64,000 nt of DNA from the NCBI RefSeq assembly GCF_023094245.1, contig NZ_JALMEW010000010.1, positions 1 through 64,000 on the forward strand. Reading direction: 5' to 3'. The notes beneath the pieces were generated by a model that was not told the origin of the DNA, did not search any database, and saw only the letters and a list, made by a program, of their open reading frames with translations. Source of the DNA: Halomonas getboli. GTDB lineage: Bacteria > Pseudomonadota > Gammaproteobacteria > Pseudomonadales > Halomonadaceae. Below are positions 47,831 to 58,787 of the stretch, piece after piece; the stretch's first letter is position 1; every line of letters starts with the position of its first letter. Made by a program: the position numbers and the translations under genes.

Positions 47831-47869
47831 GCGGGTGACATCCGGCATTGTTTTTCTTGATCTGTATAT

Positions 47870-47885
47870 AGCAGGCTGCGTGCCA
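47870..47885 (-). promoter_or_regulatory. Sigma-54 (RpoN) promoter of the crcZ-like RNA
   Basis: Minus strand TGGCACGCAGCCTGCT: -24 element TGGCACG, 10 nt between the GG and GC dinucleotides, -12 CTGCT. This is close to the consensus TGGCACG-N4-TTGCT. CbrB, encoded next door, has the GAFTGA motif needed to activate sigma-54. Confidence 0.85.
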
Positions 47886-47959
47886 TTATCTTGAAAATAC
47901 TTTAAAAACATAGAGTTGTTGGTGTTGGTCTTGGCAGGGTCCGGCATGAGGCGGGAAAG

Positions 47960-48010
47960 TGTTACCCAGGCTGCCCGCTTATGGGGCAAAGGCTGTGTGG
48001 GAAGGTAACA
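47960..48010. promoter_or_regulatory. Candidate CbrB upstream activating site
   Basis: TGTTAC at 47960-47965 and GTAACA at 48005-48010 form an inverted pair (spacer 39 nt), centred about 100 bp upstream of the sigma-54 promoter, a typical enhancer distance. The hexamers equal the half sites I recall for Pseudomonas CbrB, whose spacer is shorter (14 nt). Confidence 0.55.
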
Positions 48011-48113
48011 AATGGTGCGTGTGCGTCCTTGAATGCCTCAAAAACGACGCCCGCGGCATCGGCCGCGGGCGCTAGTGCTTTGGTCGTAGGGCTGGAACAT
48101 GGCCTCGGAGGGC

Positions 48114-49497
<1,384 letters not shown>

Positions 49498-49520
<23 letters not shown>

Positions 49521-52452
49521 CGGTACTCTCAGCATCCTCTCGGTGGAGGGGCAGCCACAGCAGGATTCGTGTGCCGTGGGTCTGCCCGGCGGGCGGGGAC
49601 TCGATGTCGATCTGGCCGCCATGCTCGGCAACGATGCTGTAGACCAGCGGCAGGCCGAGTCCCGTGCCCTCGCCGGCGGGCTTGGTGGTGGTGAAGGGCT
49701 CGAACAGGTGGTCGCGCACCCGCTCGTCGATGCCGTGGCCCTCGTCGGTGACCGTGACCCGCAGCCGTTCGCCCTCCGGCTCGGCGGCGACGATCACCCG
49801 GCCGCCGGGCGCGCTGGCGTCGCGGGCGTTGCCGAGCAGGTTGATCATCACCTGCTGCAGGCGCTGGGCGTCGCCGGTCACCCGCGGCGTCGCCGGGCAA
49901 CGGTTCTCGAACACGACATCCTCCCCCGAGCGGGCGAGGTGGATCAAGTGCAGGGCCTCGTCGGTGACCTCGGCCATCGATACCGGCTGGAAGGCCGCGC
50001 CGGTGACGTGGCGGCCGCCGTGGGCGAAGCCGACCAGCGAGCCGACGATGCGCGAGACCCGGTCGGTGAGCTGCTGGATCTGGTCGGCGGTCTCCCGTAG
50101 CTCGGGGTCGTCGGTGTCGTAGCGCAGGTTCTGGGCCAGCGAGGAGATGCCGGTGATGGGGTTGCCGATCTCGTGGGCCACCCCGGCGGCGAGCTGGCCG
50201 ATGGAGGCCAGGCGGGCGGCGTGCACCAGCTCGTCCTCCAGCCACTTCATCTCGCTGTGGTCCTCTACCAGGATGACGGTGCCGCCGTGGGTGGCGCGCT
50301 CGTCCTGCCGCTCGGCCTTGTGCAGGCTCAGGAAGCGCTGGCCGCCGGACAGCGTCACCGGCTGCTTGTACAGCTGGCTGGCCGGCTCGGCGAGGATGCG
50401 ACCCAGCAGCTCGTTCCAGGGCGGTGGCAGGGTATCTCGGTGGGCGCCGATCACCGACTCGCCGGGAATGCCCGAGAGCCCGGCCAGGGCGTCGTTCCAC
50501 ATCAGCAGCTCGCCGTCCTCGCCGAAGGCGCACAGCCCCACCGGCAGCCGGGTCAGGGTGCGGCGGTGGTAGCGGCGCAGGCCGTCGATCTCCCGGGCCA
50601 GACCGTTGAGCCGCGGGCGATAGTCCTCCAGGCGATTCTCGACGAAGTGGATGTCCTCGGTGGCGCCGGGACCGTCCTGGCGATAGGGCAGGAAGCGGTC
50701 GACGATGTCCTGGGCCACCGAGGGCCCCATCAGCCCGGAGAGATTGGCCTGGATGCGGTCGCGCAGCCGGCGCAGGGCATAGGGGCGGCCGTCGAGCGGC
50801 GACATCTGCAGCGCCGCCAGGGCGCGCTCCACCTCGCGCTCGGCGACCTCCTGGCCCAGCGCGCGAGACAGGTGTCGCTTGATCTCCAGGCCGTTGGCGG
50901 CCACCAGCGGCAGGCGCATGGGGCGCACCACGGCGTCCACCGAGCAGGCCTCGGCGGCGGCCCGTTCGCCGGCCGAGGTGCGGGTGGCCAGCGAGACCAG
51001 GATGAAGCTGAGCACGTTGGCCGCCAGCGAGACCAAGGTGACGAGATACCAGTCGGGCTCGTCGGCCAGCGCCTCCAGCCCCGGCGGGATCGGCGGCAGC
51101 CAGGGCGCGCCGCCGAGCAGCGACGGCCATAGCCCGGCCAGCCAGATCGCTACGCCCACGACGAGGCCGGTGACCATGCCCTTGCGGTTGGCGCCGGGCC
51201 AGTAGAGCAGTGCCAGCATGCCGGGCAGGCACTGGGCCATGCCGACGAACGAGGCCATCGCCAGGGACGAGAGATCGTGGTGCACGCCGACGAGACGATA
51301 GAACAGCCAGCCGCCGCCGATCACCGCGGCGATCAGGGCGCGACGCAGCCAGCGCAGCCAGCGGTAGAGATCGGGCTGGGCGATGGGCGGATGGGCCACC
51401 AGCACCAGGTGGTTGAGGATCATCCCCGACAGCGCCAGGGAGATGATGATCATGGTGCCGCTGGCCGCCGCCAGGCCGGCGATGAAGGTCAGGGCGCCGA
51501 TCCACCACGAGGACGACAGACCGAAGGCCAGATAGGCGCTGCCGGTGAGCGAGGCGTCGACGCCGAGGCGCTGGGCGCCCCACAGGATCAGCGGCACCGG
51601 CAGCGCCATCAGCAGCAGGAACAGCGGCATCACCCAGGCGGCGCGCAGCAGGGTGCGGCGGCCCAGCGGTTCGGCGAAGGTGATGTGAAACATGTGCGGC
51701 ATCAGGAAGGCCGCGGCGAAGAACAGCATCAGCAGGGTGCGCCACTGGGCCGGGGCCAGCGGATGGGTCTCGGCCTGGGCGAGATGGCCCGGGCCGTCGA
51801 GCCAGCTCTGGAGATCGCCGGGGCCGTCGAAGATGCCGAACAGCGCGACGGCGCCCAGCGCCAGCATGGCCCCGAGCTTGACCACCGACTCCAGGGCGAT
51901 CGCCGCCAGCAGGCCGTCCTGGCGCGCGTTGAGGTGGGTATGGCGGGCGCCGAACAGGATCGCGAACAGCGCGATCAGGGCGCTGAGGCCCGGCGCCAGC
52001 CACGCCTGCGATGCGCTGCCGGACAGCAGCCGGATGGCGTTGCCCAGGGTCTGCATCTGCAGCGCCAGCAGCGGCAGCACCGCCAGCAGGCTGACCAGCG
52101 TGACCAGGGTGCCGACCCAGCGGGAACGAAAGCGAAAGGCGAACAGGTCGGCCAGCGAGGCCAGCTGGTAGGTGTGGGCCATGCGCTGGATCGGCACCAG
52201 CAGCATCGGTGCCAGCAGAAAGGCGCCGGCCGCGCCCAGATAGTAGGCCAGGTAGCCGTAGCCGCTGCGGTCGGCCTGCTCGAGGGTGCCATGGATGGCC
52301 CAGGCGCTGGCGTAGACGCCCAGGGCCAGGGTGTGGATCGCCGGATGGCGGACGAGGCGTGTCGGCAGCCAGCCGCGCTCCACCGCCAGCGCGCACAGGG
52401 CGAGTATCAGCAGGTAGCCGATGCCCAGTGCCAGCAGCCCGACGAGGCTCAT
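49498..52452 (-). CDS. cbrA: CbrA, solute-symporter-like sensor histidine kinase
   Basis: Membrane sensor kinase for carbon/nitrogen status. The 984 residues begin with a sodium:solute symporter-like region of about 13 membrane segments (1-500), followed by a linker and a PAS-like domain (about 620-730, [24 protein letters not shown]). Next come the HisKA domain with the phosphorylated His760 in [14 protein letters not shown] and a HATPase domain with N-box LLGNARDAS and G-box GTGLGLPLV. Start at the ATG 52450-52452, overlapping the upstream small gene by 4 nt. The layout equals Pseudomonas CbrA. Confidence 0.92.
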
Positions 52453-52643
52453 TCGAGTTCCTCCCGGCGCCGCTCATCGAGCCGGCGCTTGCGCTCCAGC
52501 CACATCGTCAGCGCGATCAGCCCGCCCCAGATCAAAAAGGGGCGGTACCAGGCGGCCCCGGGGCTGCCCCAGCCGCTCATCAGCAGCGGCGAGAACAGGT
52601 AGCCGGCGAAAACCAGGAACAGCACGATGCGATAGACGTACAC
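52449..52643 (-). CDS. Small membrane protein coupled to cbrA (CbrX-like)
   Basis: A 64-residue protein with two hydrophobic stretches (about 4-22, YRIVLFLVFAGYLFSPLLM, and 33-48, RPFLIWGGLIALTMWL) and a strongly charged C-terminal tail rich in Arg/Glu. Its stop overlaps the cbrA start by 4 nt (ATGA), so cbrA translation is probably coupled to it. Pseudomonas has a small ORF named cbrX at this place; I infer homology from position, size and membrane character. Molecular role unknown. Confidence 0.7.
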   Translation of the reverse strand: MYVYRIVLFLVFAGYLFSPLLMSGWGSPGAAWYRPFLIWGGLIALTMWLERKRRLDERRREELE

Positions 52644-52652
52644 GGCGTCTCC

Positions 52653-53546
52653 TCAGCCGGCGGCGTCCGTCAGGCGCCGCTCGGGGTCGGCGCGCAGTCG
52701 CGCCGGCGACCAGTGCGGGATGGCCCAGGCGAGCTGCTCGGCCACCGGCGCTTCGGCCAGCTCCACCGGCGGTGCCTGGTCGAGCAGTGTCAGGGCGTGG
52801 TGCAGCAGCGGTCGCGCCTCGGGTTCGGTCTCCGGCAACGCCGGGGCCAGATTCTGCTTGGAGAGCTTCTGGCCGTCGTCGCCCATCACCAGCGGCAGGT
52901 GCAGGTAGCGCGGCTCGGGCAGACCGAGGGCGTGCTGCAGCTGGCGCTGCCAGGGGGTGTTGTCGAGCAGGTCGGCGCCGCGCACGACCTCGTTGATGCC
53001 CTGGTCGGCATCGTCCACCACCACCGCCAGCTGATAGGCCCAGAGGCCGTCCTTGCGCTTGAGCACCACGTCGCCGAGCTCGGCCGGGTCGAAGCGCTGC
53101 GGCCCGAACAGGCGGTCCTCCCAGCGCACCGGGCGCAGGCCGAGGTCGCTGCGCAGCCGCCAGGCGTGAGGCTTGTCCGGCTCGCACAAGCCGTCGCGGC
53201 ACCAGCCGGGGTAGATGGGATAATCGCGCCACTGCTTGCGCGAACAGCTGCAGGGGTAGGCCAGGCCCAGCGCCTCGAGGCGGGCCAGGGCGGTGGCATA
53301 GGCGTCGTCGCGCGCGCTCTGCCAGGCGACCGGGCCGTCCCAGTGCAGGCCGAAGGCCTCGAGCTGGCGCAGGATGGCATCGCTGGCGCCGGGCGGGCAG
53401 CGCGGCGGGTCGACGTCCTCGATGCGCAGGCCCCAGTGGCCCCGCGCGAGGCGGGCGTCGAGGAAGCTGGCCAGGGCGGCGATCAGCGAGCCGACATGCA
53501 ACGGACCCGAGGGGGTCGGGGCGAAGCGGCCACGATAGGCACTCAT
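52653..53546 (-). CDS. gluQ: Glutamyl-Q tRNA(Asp) synthetase
   Basis: Loads glutamate on the queuosine base of tRNA-Asp. The 297 residues are a shortened class I GluRS that lacks the anticodon-binding domain. Visible are the HIGH-like element in FAPTPSGPLHVGSLIAAL (8-25), the zinc ligands in YPCSCSRKQWRD and GWCRDGLC, and the KMSKS-like KLSKQ near residue 228. Start at the ATG 53544-53546. It lies directly downstream of dksA in the same direction, as in E. coli and Pseudomonas. Confidence 0.96.
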   Translation of the reverse strand: MSAYRGRFAPTPSGPLHVGSLIAALASFLDARLARGHWGLRIEDVDPPRCPPGASDAILRQLEAFGLHWDGPVAWQSARDDAYATALARLEALGLAYPCSCSRKQWRDYPIYPGWCRDGLCEPDKPHAWRLRSDLGLRPVRWEDRLFGPQRFDPAELGDVVLKRKDGLWAYQLAVVVDDADQGINEVVRGADLLDNTPWQRQLQHALGLPEPRYLHLPLVMGDDGQKLSKQNLAPALPETEPEARPLLHHALTLLDQAPPVELAEAPVAEQLAWAIPHWSPARLRADPERRLTDAAG

Positions 53547-53634
53547 GGGCGGCTCCGGAGCGGATGAGACAGGATGATAGAGGAGTGCGGACGGGCGCCG
53601 GCGGCGCCCGTCGCGAAAGCGAGCCTGGCGGGTA

Positions 53635-54072
53635 TCAGCCGCCCAGCTGCTTCTCCTTGAGTTCGGCGAGGGTCTTGCAGTCGACGCACAGGGTAGCGGT
53701 GGGGCGCGCCTCGAGGCGACGGATGCCGATCTCGACGCCGCAGGCGTCGCAGAAGCCGTAGTCGTCCTCGTCGATCTTCTCGATGGTCTCGTTGATCTTC
53801 TTGAGCAGCTTGCGCTCGCGGTCGCGGGTGCGGAGCTCGAGGCTGAAGCCTTCCTCCTGAGTGGCGCGATCCGCAGGGTCAGCGTAGTTGTTCGCCTCCT
53901 CCTGAAGATGACGCACCGTGCGATCCACTTCCTCCATGAGCTCCTGTTTCCAGCCCAGCAGGATCTGTCGGAAGTGCTCGAGCTGCTTCTCGTTCATGTA
54001 CTCTTCACCCGGTGCCGGCTCGTACGGGGTGAATTTCTTGGGCGCTTCCATCTTCTTTTCTGCTACTGGCAT
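53635..54072 (-). CDS. dksA: RNA polymerase-binding transcription factor DksA
   Basis: Binds the RNA polymerase secondary channel and with ppGpp mediates the stringent response. The 145 residues show the coiled coil with the tip DPADRA (Asp65 and Asp68 are the functional acids) and a four-cysteine zinc finger (Cys108, Cys111, Cys129, Cys132). Start at the ATG 54070-54072. Followed by gluQ, and preceded by a 218-bp divergent gap to an aminotransferase gene. Confidence 0.97.
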   Translation of the reverse strand: MPVAEKKMEAPKKFTPYEPAPGEEYMNEKQLEHFRQILLGWKQELMEEVDRTVRHLQEEANNYADPADRATQEEGFSLELRTRDRERKLLKKINETIEKIDEDDYGFCDACGVEIGIRRLEARPTATLCVDCKTLAELKEKQLGG

Positions 54073-54290
54073 GGGACTGCCTCGTTACTTGTGTGACTGC
54101 GGATCAATACCCGATGAACTGCTCAAGGTATCTCACGCCAAAGGGATGCTTGTTTAGCGAAAAAACGCGGTCTTTGCAATCCCCCCGAAGCGCCGGACTG
54201 CGCCAGCGCAACAAAAGTCGTAACATGCGAGCTTTGACCGTGAGCGGCCGAAAAGATGCCGGTCACGACATGCCGTGCAAGGAGATGCCC

Positions 54291-55460
54291 ATGTCCTGGA
54301 GCTCGCGACTCGACGCCGTCGCTCCCTTCCGCGTGATGCGCCTGCTCGAGGCCGCCCAGGCCCGCGAGGCCGCCGGCCACGACGTCATCCATCTGGAGGT
54401 CGGCGAGCCGGACTTCCCCACCCCCGAGCCAGTGCAGGCCGCCGGCCAGCGGGCCCTGGCCGAGGGCCACACCCGCTACACGCCGGCCGCGGGGCTGCCG
54501 GCGCTGCGCGAGGCGATCGCCGGGCACTACGCGCGCCACTTCGACGCCGAGGTCGACCCGGCGCGGATCATCGTCACCCCCGGCGCTTCCGGCGCGCTGC
54601 TGCTGGCCAGCCAGCTGCTGGTCGAGGGCGGCGACCGGGTGCTGATGGCCGATCCTACCTATCCCTGCAACCGCCACTTCATGGCCCTGGCCGGCGCCGA
54701 GGTCGATACGGTGCCGGTGGGGCCGGCCAGCGGCTGGCAGCTCGACGCCGCGAGCGTCGCCCGCCACTGGCGCGACGACACCCGGCTGGCGATGCTGGCC
54801 ACGCCGTCGAATCCCACCGGGCACATGCTCGATGCCTCGGCTTTGGGCGCCGTGGCCGATACCGTCGCCGCGCGCGGCGGCCACCTGCTGGTCGACGAGA
54901 TCTACCAGGGGCTGTGCTACGACCTCGCGCCGCTCTCGGCCGCCGCGGTGGCGCCGGAGGCCTTCGTGGTCAACAGCTTCTCCAAGTACTTCGGCATGAC
55001 CGGCTGGCGCCTGGGTTGGCTGGTGGCGCCCGAGGCGGCGGTCGAACCGCTGACCCGGCTGGCCCAGAACGTCTTCCTGTCGGCGCCGACCCCGGCCCAG
55101 CACGCCGCCTTGGCGGCCTTCGAGCCCGAGTGCCGCGAGATCCTCGAGGCGCGCCGCCGCGAGCTGGCGCAGCGTCGCGACGCCCTGCTGGCGGGCCTCG
55201 AGCGGCTGGGGCTGGCGCCGGACCAGCCGCCCCAGGGTGCCTTCTACCTGTGGCTCGACGTGTCCCGCTATACCCGCGACAGCGAGGCCTTCTGCCGGCG
55301 CCTTCTCGAGGAGGAGAACGTGGCCATCACCCCGGGCACCGACTTCGCCCTCGCGGGCGGCGAGCATCACGTGCGCATCGCCTTCACCACCGGCGTCGAG
55401 CGGCTGGAGGAGGCCGTGACGCGGCTGGGACGGTTCCTGAGTCGTCAGGAGGGCGCCTGA
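54291..55460 (+). CDS. PLP-dependent aminotransferase, class I
   Basis: Cytosolic aminotransferase of fold type I. The 389 residues carry the PLP lysine Lys232 in VNSFSKYFGMTGWRLGW, the substrate-binding Asn-Pro in TPSNPTG near 171-177, and YTPAAGLPALREAIA near 63. Start at the ATG 54291, because AAGGAG lies 6 nt upstream; earlier ATGs at 54270 and 54285 lack proper spacing. The substrate is not certain (aspartate- or alanine/valine-type). It is next to sfsA and dksA, as in Pseudomonas, where an aminotransferase gene precedes dksA. Confidence 0.88.
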   Translation: MSWSSRLDAVAPFRVMRLLEAAQAREAAGHDVIHLEVGEPDFPTPEPVQAAGQRALAEGHTRYTPAAGLPALREAIAGHYARHFDAEVDPARIIVTPGASGALLLASQLLVEGGDRVLMADPTYPCNRHFMALAGAEVDTVPVGPASGWQLDAASVARHWRDDTRLAMLATPSNPTGHMLDASALGAVADTVAARGGHLLVDEIYQGLCYDLAPLSAAAVAPEAFVVNSFSKYFGMTGWRLGWLVAPEAAVEPLTRLAQNVFLSAPTPAQHAALAAFEPECREILEARRRELAQRRDALLAGLERLGLAPDQPPQGAFYLWLDVSRYTRDSEAFCRRLLEEENVAITPGTDFALAGGEHHVRIAFTTGVERLEEAVTRLGRFLSRQEGA

Positions 55461-56227
55461 TGGACTATGCCGCCCCGCTGGTGCCGGGCGTGCTGCTGCG
55501 CCGCTACAAGCGCTTCCTGGCCGACGTGCGCCTCGACGATGGCCGCGAGGTCGTCGCCCACTGCCCCAACACCGGCTCGATGCGCGCGGTCAACGTGCCC
55601 GGCTGCCGGGTATGGCTGTCCCAAAGCGACGATCCCAAGCGCAAGCTGGCCTGGACCTGGGAACTGATCGAGCTGCCTCGGCCGGAGGGCGGCATCGACC
55701 TGGCCTCGGTGCATACCGGGCGCGCCAACCGCATCGTCGAGGAGGCGTTGGCGACGGACGCGGTCGAGGATCTGGCGGGTGCCGGCACGGTGAAGCGCGA
55801 GGCCAGGGTGGAGGGCGCGAGGCTGGACTTCCGGCTGGATGGCGACGCCGGCGAGACCACCTACGTGGAGGTCAAGCAGGTGACCCTGCGCGAGGACGAC
55901 GGCCACGGCTATTTCCCCGATGCGGTCAGCGAGCGCGGACGGCGGCACCTGGAGACCCTGGCCGCGCTCGCCGCCGAGGGCCATCGCGCGGTGCTGCTGT
56001 TCTGCGTGGCCCACGAGGGCATCCGCTCGGTGGCGCCGGCCGGCCACCTGGACCCGGCCTATGCCGAAGCGCTGCGTCGGGTGGCCGGCGAGGGCGTGGA
56101 GGTGCTGGCGCGGGCCTGTCGCTTCACGCGGGAAGGCGAGCGGCCGGTGGCCGTGAGCCTGGGCGAGGCGCTGCCGGTCAAGCTCGACCGGCAGCCGGCA
56201 GCGCCCCGTCCGCTCAGCGCCGGGTGA
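55460..56227 (+). CDS. sfsA: Sugar fermentation stimulation protein A homologue (SfsA)
   Basis: Nuclease-fold protein proposed to bind DNA and to stimulate maltose gene expression in E. coli; actual role uncertain. The 255 residues show the conserved start LVPGVLLRRYKRFLADVRLDDG (7-28), HCPNTGSMRAV near 34, and the nuclease-like YVEVKQVTLREDDGHGYFPDAVSERGRRHL near 133-162. Its ATG overlaps the aminotransferase stop by 1 nt, so the two are coupled. Its 3' end overlaps the convergent metW by 14 bp. Confidence 0.94.
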   Translation: MDYAAPLVPGVLLRRYKRFLADVRLDDGREVVAHCPNTGSMRAVNVPGCRVWLSQSDDPKRKLAWTWELIELPRPEGGIDLASVHTGRANRIVEEALATDAVEDLAGAGTVKREARVEGARLDFRLDGDAGETTYVEVKQVTLREDDGHGYFPDAVSERGRRHLETLAALAAEGHRAVLLFCVAHEGIRSVAPAGHLDPAYAEALRRVAGEGVEVLARACRFTREGERPVAVSLGEALPVKLDRQPAAPRPLSAG

Positions 56228-56810
56228 CGCGGAAGATCGCGATCTCGCCGAACAAATTGGGCCAGTGGCGCGAGGCCCAGTTGCCACCACGGCTGCCGAC
56301 GCCGACCGCCCGGTCGACGATCACCAGGCCCTTGTCGCGGCACAGCTGCTCGAAGTCGTTGAAGGTCGACAGGTGGATGTTGGGGGTGTCGTACCAGGCG
56401 TGGGGCAGCGACTTGGACACCGGCATGTAGCCGCGCAGTCCGAGATAGGCCCGATGGCGCCAGTAGGCGAAGTTGGGGAAGGTGATGATGCACTCGCCGG
56501 CCACCCGCAGCATCTCGTCGAGCATGCGGTCCGGGCGGCGCAGCGCCTGGAGGGCCTGGGTCATCACCACCAGGTCGCAGGCGTCATCCTCGAAGTTGGC
56601 GAGCCCCGCGTCGAGGTTCTGCTCGATGACGTTGACGCCCCGGGCCAGACAGGCGGTGATGCCCTCCGGGTCGATCTCCAGGCCGTAGCCGGTGACGTTC
56701 TTGCTCTCGGCCAGGGCCGCCAGCAGGGTGCCGTCGCCGCAGCCCAGGTCGAGCACCCGGGCGCCCTGGGGCACCCAGTCGTGGATCCGTTGCAGGTCGG
56801 CGCGCATCAT
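56214..56810 (-). CDS. metW: Methionine biosynthesis protein MetW
   Basis: A SAM-methyltransferase-like protein required with MetX for methionine synthesis in many bacteria. The 198 residues carry [17 protein letters not shown] near 17-33 (SAM-binding loop), [28 protein letters not shown] near 43, and [14 protein letters not shown] near 108. The ATG at 56808-56810 overlaps the metX stop (ATGA), so it is coupled to metX. The metX-metW pair is the standard gammaproteobacterial arrangement. Confidence 0.94.
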   Translation of the reverse strand: MMRADLQRIHDWVPQGARVLDLGCGDGTLLAALAESKNVTGYGLEIDPEGITACLARGVNVIEQNLDAGLANFEDDACDLVVMTQALQALRRPDRMLDEMLRVAGECIITFPNFAYWRHRAYLGLRGYMPVSKSLPHAWYDTPNIHLSTFNDFEQLCRDKGLVIVDRAVGVGSRGGNWASRHWPNLFGEIAIFRVTRR

Positions 56811-57964
56811 GAGCGGTCCTCCAGTCCCTGGTCGCGGGCCACGCGTTCCATGAAGGCGGCGAACACCGCCTGGTAGCGGGGCTCGGGCAGCAGGAAGGCA
56901 TCGTGGCCGTGGGGCGAGTCGATGTTGGCGTAGCTGACCGCCTTTCCGGCGCGCACCAGGGCGTTGGCCAGCTCCTTCGAGCGCGACGGCGGGAAGCGCC
57001 AGTCGCTGGTGAAGCTGACCACCAGGAACGGGCACTCGGCCGGGGCCAGCGCCGCGGCCAGGTCGCCGCCGTGGGCCGCCGCCGGGTCGAAGTAGTCCAG
57101 CGCCTTGGTCATCAGCAGATAGGTGTTGGCGTCGAACGAGGTCGAGAAGGCGTCGCCCTGATAGCGCAGGTAGGACTCCACCTGGAATTCCACGTCATAG
57201 CCGAAGTTGAAGTCGTCGCTGCGCAGGTCGCGGCCGAACTTGCTGCCCATGGCGTCTTCGGACAGGTAGGTGATGTGACCGACCATGCGCGCCAGCTTGA
57301 GCCCGCGTCGGGGCAGGGCGTCGTGTTCGGCGTAGTGGCCTTCGAAGAACTCGGGATCGGAGCGGATCGCCTGGCGGGCGACCTCGTTGAAGGCGATGTT
57401 CTGCGCCGACAGCTTGGGCGTGGCGGCGATCACCGCGGCGTGGGCGACGCGCTCCGGGTAGGTCAGACTCCACTGCAGCGCCTGCATGCCGCCGAGGCTG
57501 CCGCCGACCACCGCGGCGAAGCGCGCGATGCCGAGCCGGTCGGCCAGTCGCGCCTGGCTGTGCACCCAGTCGATCACCGTCATCATCGGGAAGTCGGGGC
57601 CCCAGGCGGTGTCGGTCTCGGGATTGGCGCTGGTCGGCCCGGTGCTGCCGTGGCAGCCGCCGAGATTGTTCAGCGAGATCACGAAGAAGCGATCGGTGTC
57701 GATCGACTTGCCGGGGCCGATATGAGCGTCCCACCAGCCGGGCTTGCGGTCGTCCTGCGCGTGATAGCCGGCGGCATGGTGATGCCCGGACAGGGCGTGG
57801 CAGATCAGCACGGCGTTGGTGCCCTCGGCGTTGAGGGTGCCGTAGGTCTCGTAGACGAGGTCGTAGGCCGGCAGCGTTCTGCCGCAGGCCAGGTCCAGGG
57901 GGTCGTCGAAGTGCGCCGTCTGCGGCGTCACCAGGCCGACCGAATCGCGGGGCAGCTCGGTCAT
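56807..57964 (-). CDS. metX: Homoserine O-acyltransferase (MetX family)
   Basis: Activates homoserine with an acyl group, the first step of methionine synthesis. The 385 residues have an alpha/beta-hydrolase fold with nucleophile Ser156 in [26 protein letters not shown] near 99-112 and the His of the triad in [11 protein letters not shown] near 350. Members coupled with metW in Pseudomonas-type bacteria are usually succinyl-transferases, so succinyl-CoA is the likely donor; the sequence alone does not prove it. Start at the ATG 57962-57964. Confidence 0.94.
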   Translation of the reverse strand: MTELPRDSVGLVTPQTAHFDDPLDLACGRTLPAYDLVYETYGTLNAEGTNAVLICHALSGHHHAAGYHAQDDRKPGWWDAHIGPGKSIDTDRFFVISLNNLGGCHGSTGPTSANPETDTAWGPDFPMMTVIDWVHSQARLADRLGIARFAAVVGGSLGGMQALQWSLTYPERVAHAAVIAATPKLSAQNIAFNEVARQAIRSDPEFFEGHYAEHDALPRRGLKLARMVGHITYLSEDAMGSKFGRDLRSDDFNFGYDVEFQVESYLRYQGDAFSTSFDANTYLLMTKALDYFDPAAAHGGDLAAALAPAECPFLVVSFTSDWRFPPSRSKELANALVRAGKAVSYANIDSPHGHDAFLLPEPRYQAVFAAFMERVARDQGLEDRS

Positions 57965-58068
57965 CTGTTCAGGGGTGTCCAGTCGTTTTCGTTGGTATTC
58001 GGGGCGGGGCCGGGAGGCTCGGCTCGATCAGCGCCGGGGATGAGCCGGCGCGAGGGGGGCTTGGCCAT

Positions 58069-58107
58069 GGATGGGTTCGTAGCGCCCTCGCGACGGCTTG
58101 TCGCCGG
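58069..58107 (+). repeat. Intergenic repeat, copy 1
   Basis: A 39-nt segment beginning GGATGGGTTCGTAGCG, 34 of 39 identical to the segment at 62807-62845. It lies in the metX-yggT gap. The preceding GGCCATGG resembles the block before copy 2. Confidence 0.65.
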
Positions 58108-58148
58108 AAACGCTCATCGCGAATCCCTGATCGTCGGCGACGTGTCTG

Positions 58149-58742
58149 CTAGAGCCCCACCAGCGCGCCGACGACGCCGGAGGCGCGGATCAGCGAGCCC
58201 ACCACGACGCCGTCGATCAGGTTGATGGCGATGAACACCACGATCGGCGAGAGGTCGATCATGCCCAGCGGCGGGATCACCCGGCGCACCGGTGCCATGA
58301 TCGGCTCCACCAGCTGCATGACCAGGATCGCCGCCGGATGACTGGCGCGAGGCGAGACCCAGCTGAGGATGATCATCACGATCAGCGCGAAGAAGTAGAT
58401 CTTGAGAATGGCGTTGGCCAGCGCCGCCACGCCGCCGATGGCCAGGTTGGCGATCGGCGCCATGCCGTAGCCGGCCAGCTGCAGGATGGCGACGATGGCG
58501 ATCAGCTTGACCACGAAGCCGGCCGCCAGGGTGGCCAGGTCGAAGCGGCCCATCACCGGCCCCAGGAAGCTCTGGAAGGGGCGCACCACCGGCTGAGTGA
58601 TCTTCACCACCGACTGGCTGAGCGGGTTGTAGTAGTCGGCCCGGGATGCCTGCAGCAGGAAGCGCAGCATCAGCAGGAACAGGTAGATATTGACGAGGGT
58701 GTTGACCAGCAGCAGGCCGGCGTTTCCCAGTTGACTGCCCAT
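58149..58742 (-). CDS. yggT: YggT family membrane protein
   Basis: Integral membrane protein of unknown exact role, linked to osmotic or ion stress in some bacteria. The 197 residues contain two YggT repeats (LVNTLVNIYLFLLMLRFLLQ at 13-32 and AILKIYFFALIVMIILSW at 111-128), each followed by the signature NPLSQSVVKITQPVVRPFQSFLGP or a variant VMQLVEPIMAPVRRVIPP. At least four membrane segments. Start at the ATG 58740-58742. It follows proC and yggS in the same direction, a conserved cluster. Confidence 0.92.
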   Translation of the reverse strand: MGSQLGNAGLLLVNTLVNIYLFLLMLRFLLQASRADYYNPLSQSVVKITQPVVRPFQSFLGPVMGRFDLATLAAGFVVKLIAIVAILQLAGYGMAPIANLAIGGVAALANAILKIYFFALIVMIILSWVSPRASHPAAILVMQLVEPIMAPVRRVIPPLGMIDLSPIVVFIAINLIDGVVVGSLIRASGVVGALVGL

Positions 58743-58787
58743 CGGGGCTCCTCCATGTCTTGTGCGATCGGTGCCGCGGCGCTGTGC

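Larger units (their letters stand above)
47372..47860 (-). ncRNA. crcZ: CrcZ-type small RNA (Hfq/Crc decoy) between cbrB and pcnB
   Basis: Predicted regulatory RNA of about 490 nt that would titrate Hfq (with Crc) and relieve carbon catabolite repression. Evidence seen: an 854-bp gap without a credible protein gene; a sigma-54 promoter whose -12 element lies about 12 bp upstream of 47860; five perfect AACAACAACAA motifs (47813-47823, 47774-47785, 47685-47696, 47626-47637, 47590-47601) plus partial ones at 47496-47509, 47429-47439 and 47722-47740 and an AAGAAAAACAAT at the 5' end; and a hairpin terminator at the 3' end. In Pseudomonas the same place, cbrB to pcnB, holds CrcZ. Identity is inferred from architecture; no covariance search was possible. 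Confidence 0.8.

Noticed and set aside
47539..47886. 115-codon minus-strand frame rich in Asn/Gln runs (NNNK, QQQQ)
   Set aside because: The runs are translations of the AAC motifs in different phases; the phase changes between motifs, as expected for RNA rather than protein. It overlaps the promoter.
57965..58148. SAM riboswitch upstream of metX
   Set aside because: No SAM-I or SAM-II type conserved core was seen; the gap mainly holds the dispersed repeat.
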